Source: Callipepla californica brunnescens (taxonomy: Eukaryota > Chordata > Aves > Galliformes > Odontophoridae). From it: 64,000 nt of DNA. The stretch lies in assembly GCA_023055505.1 (NCBI GenBank), contig JALIRH010000001.1:10955467-11019466 (forward strand), read 5' to 3'. This document shows, piece by piece, positions 60,969 to 64,000 of the stretch (positions are counted from its first letter, which is position 1; the number at the start of each line of letters is the position of its first letter). A program made the translations under genes and the position numbers. The notes under the pieces are model-generated. The model was not told the origin of the DNA and did no database searches. It worked only from the letters and a program-made list of their open reading frames with translations.

Positions 60969-63900
60969 GGCTGCTTTGTTCTGCTTACATGTTGAACTAA
61001 TGATAATAAGTTTAGCAGAACCAATGGCCCCCCAACATAATGACAAACAGGGATACAATAGGCCTTACTCTGGCATTGTAACATGTTTTTTCTGCTTTAA
61101 AAACACAGCAGAAAAACTGTTCTATTTTGTATAAATATCATTTTATTGCCTTTATTTTTATATTTTCAGGAGAGAGCACTTTATTTATTGCCACTGGGCA
61201 TGTGCAAACACTGAGCTGGGGTACATTAAAAGGCTCTACCATATTGTACCAGTTGAGTTTGTCTACCTGCCAGCATCACATTCTTCCCCTGACTTTGTGT
61301 CTCTGAAAGAAGAACATGACTTTTTGGAATCTTGCTACCATTATATTGTCATTAATGTAGTGGGTAGACAACATCTTGAGTATGTGTCAATTCTGAGTTA
61401 TTTTTAAAATTGTATCACCTACTTATGTCTGTTAAGTAGCTATTTTACCACATAAACCTGCCAAAACAGTGGCAGTTAATGTCTGAATGTTATTGCGTGC
61501 ACATAGACTTATCTGCACTAGCTCTGTTAAGACCAGTAACCACTGCTATAGTGTTTACAGTAGGCCTGTCTAAGTGTAAATAAATTGACAGATAGAGCAG
61601 TATATTTGTGAAACGATCCTCAGTAATCTCCAGAACAGCTTTTAGTAGGCACTTCTCACAGTGTTCAACTACTTTTTCCAAAAGGGAGCAATGTATATTC
61701 TGAGTTACTTGCTGTTATCTGTGCATAACGCTCTTTGTTTTATTTATTTATTGCTAGTTAAAATATTTGAAGCTTTGTGGAAAAAAAAAGTAAATATAAA
61801 AATAATAATCAGAAGACTGTGCATAAACAAATGGAATTTCCTTGCTTTTAGATGCTTAAGTGATTTGAAAGTTTTCTAAGTTTGTCAGAGGAGATTTCAT
61901 GTGCTAAGTATTCATTCGCCATATTTAGCTTGTTATTAAAGGAGGTTCCCTCAAATCTGTTTTCATTTTCCATGTATTTTTCTTTCTCTATTCAATTTTA
62001 AAATGAACTGGGGCAGACAGTGCTTTAGTAAACATGTAAATTCCAGTCAGACAGAGAGATTTTTTTAGGAGTAATTGGTCTTTGTGTTTCTACAATAGAT
62101 CTCATAAAGATGATGAATTAAGCAATTCTTTGAAAGTGAAAAACAGTCACAGACGTTCCTATAGCCACAAAATATTTTAAGGATAGAAGCAAGAACACTT
62201 CCAAGAGATCATAATGCAGCACATCAGCCACACTGTCAAATGTGTCAGTGTTGTGCAAAAACAGTTGTGCTTCTGTGTAAGATTCACTTATCCTGGAAAT
62301 GTGCTCAGAGATGAGTTAATATTCATTGATTTAATGTAGTATCATCACAGGTGGTGGCTGGCAGGTCAAGTGTCCACCAAATCCTTGTTACTGGCAGTAG
62401 TGGATAGTAAAGAGTCCACCAAGTCCTTATTATCAGCTCTGGTGGCCAACAGAATGTCCACACCACCCTGCAGAGCAGGGACCGTATATGTATCATTCAC
62501 ATAATCAAAGTACAGCTATAGCACAACTTCCTGTAGACAAGTTATAGCTGCAGGTAGGAGCACAGGCCAGGACTGCCTGCCCATGTACCCAAGCTCCCAC
62601 ACTCCCCTATCATGTGCTAGTTGCAAGCTCAGGCCACCATCTGTATTTTTCCACATAGCTTTAGGTTTCAAAAAAAAAAACCTCTTGATCTGCCTCTCAA
62701 AATAAACATCCAGCTAGGGAACATCAGTGGGAGTTCAGAGAGCCTGAGTCTTCTTCCTACTACACCAAGATTTTAAGACTTGTACAAACCCCACTAATTA
62801 CTGAGTGGGAAATAAGTCTCTAAGTAACCAGGTGGCAAGAGGAGACAGGTCTTGCTAAGAAATTATTAGGAAACTTTGAAGTGAAGAAGTGGTCTAGAGA
62901 GCTAGGAGATAACTGTGCAGGGGACTTCAGGAATTAGGTAACATCTGCATGCTAGTTGAAAGCACCTTATCTCATTGTGATTGTCACCACACCTATTAAT
63001 GAACCTAGCAAAACAAACCACCTTTGTGTATGTCCCAACGCATTAGAACACAGCAATTTCTTGACTAAACATAAATTCATGCAGACTGGGCCCCAAAAAA
63101 CAACTAAGCAAACAAACAAACCAAAAAATATCAGCAGGGGAAACAGTTGTAAAAAAGCCATGGTGATAATCCAGTTGTACATTTACAGACATGTAGTACT
63201 GCCCAATTTTATCCCAGGTATCCCCATGGGGTTGGCAAGTATGGCAGAGGATGTACAGGAGCCCCACCTCCCTCTGAGGCAGCAACCCTTTGCTTAGGAA
63301 TTACCCAGCTCAAACAGTAGCAGGTTTAAACCAAAACAGGCAAATTCATGCAGAGATTTTACCTGGTTCTGATGAGACCTGCAGCTAACAAGGCTCTGCT
63401 GAAAAGAGCTAACAGAACTACCTGTTCCCAAGTTACCTTACTTTTATGCTTCCTGGCTGAAATCCAGTTCTCCCCGTTCTTCCCTGAGTGGCACGGAGTG
63501 AAGTTTGTGGCACGCCACTTATGCCCACATTCACTTGTTACAGCATGTACTCTTCAGCAGGACAAACAAAGCAGTCCCAGCCTCCCCCGAGCGTTTGCAA
63601 TCAGGAGTAGGTGAGAGCCCTTAATAGGCAGACAGAAGCACTCAGCAGTTTGTAGAAACTCAAGTCCATGATCAGGGATGTAAAGAGAATGAAAACTGGA
63701 GAACTCTGCAAGCTTTTGAAATGTAGGTGTGAATATGATGTCTGAAGGACAGCTTGAGGCTTGGTGTCAGTCTGTTTACACTTTTTATAGGACTTTTCTT
63801 GAACTGGTGTACTGAGCTTCCATTTTCAAGCTAGTCATAACTCTCTGAGAAGCAGTACCAGAGAAGAGCAGGCTGTGGGGATGCTCTGGCAACCTGAGAT

Positions 63901-64000
63901 AATTTATGAAAACCCTACTCATATGCTGCTGCAGACCCAGGTTGGTTTTGTTGTTGTTGTGGGTTTTGTTTGGTTGGCTGGCTGGTTCTGACTACTTATG
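60969..64000. other. Unassigned intergenic DNA to the window end
   Basis: Contains the diverged tandem repeat at 62.35-62.47 kb and a TTG-rich tract near 63.94-63.97 kb. No exon of a flanking gene was recognised. Confidence 0.65.
62354..62471. repeat. Short diverged tandem repeat, about 2.6 units of 42-46 bp
   Basis: Units begin with GTGG at 62354, 62400 and 62442, and each contains a GTCCACCA or AGTCCACC core. The first two share the CACCAAATCCTTGTTA / CACCAAGTCCTTATTA stretch. No coding frame follows the period. Confidence 0.65.

Noticed and set aside
1..64000. Prokaryotic-type systems (CRISPR arrays, toxin-antitoxin, prophage, operons)
   Set aside because: The window is vertebrate chromosomal DNA with spliced genes and LINEs. 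There are no regularly spaced repeats and no compact gene blocks.

Overview
This window is vertebrate nuclear DNA from a bird, most likely a galliform such as chicken. The evidence is the dense set of 5'-truncated CR1 LINEs ending in the bird-type octamer tails, a Galluhop-like mariner remnant, an avian ERV-type solo LTR, GT-AG introns, and one sharp CpG island in otherwise AT-rich DNA. Most of the sequence is intronic or intergenic. Only two protein-coding genes can be supported, both on the minus strand.

Gene 1 (17.7 kb down to base 1, running off the left edge) is an ARL8-family small GTPase, the lysosomal Arf-like GTPase. Three in-phase coding pieces are visible. They are exon 1 with the P-loop (17549-17671), exon 2 with switch I (13276-13356), and the first 8 codons of exon 3 with the WDIGGQ switch II motif (1-24). 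Exon 1 lies in a CpG island (about 17.24-18.06 kb) that also holds a palindromic TCACGTGA site of the CLEAR/TFEB type and two ATGGCGGC (YY1-type) elements. A second ATG, 22 codons upstream and in frame, has a better start context than the family-standard start.

Gene 2 (31.69-26.47 kb) is a complete glycosyl hydrolase family 56 hyaluronidase, closest in sequence and exon layout to SPAM1 (PH-20). Three coding exons (323 + 30 + 219 codons) with phase-0 junctions give a 572-residue protein with the catalytic DWENW motif, an EGF-like cysteine region, a long Ser/Thr-rich stalk and a hydrophobic C-terminus of GPI-signal type. Its first intron contains the mariner remnant.

The rest is repeats and unassigned DNA. 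CR1 copies of both orientations occur at about 5.4, 10.5, 17.1, 32.8-34.1, 35.2, 38.7, 42.7-43.9, 45.6-47.0, 51.9, 57.6 and 60.7 kb. One is nested inside another at 10.8 kb, and two form an inverted pair at 43.3/43.7 kb. An LTR occurs at 49.5-50.1 kb and a fragment of the same family at 32.6 kb. A near-perfect 33-bp inverted repeat with an 11-nt loop (44261-44337) is the most striking non-coding structure not explained by a known repeat. I see no operon, CRISPR array or prokaryotic defence-type system, and I make no claim of a new multi-gene system here.
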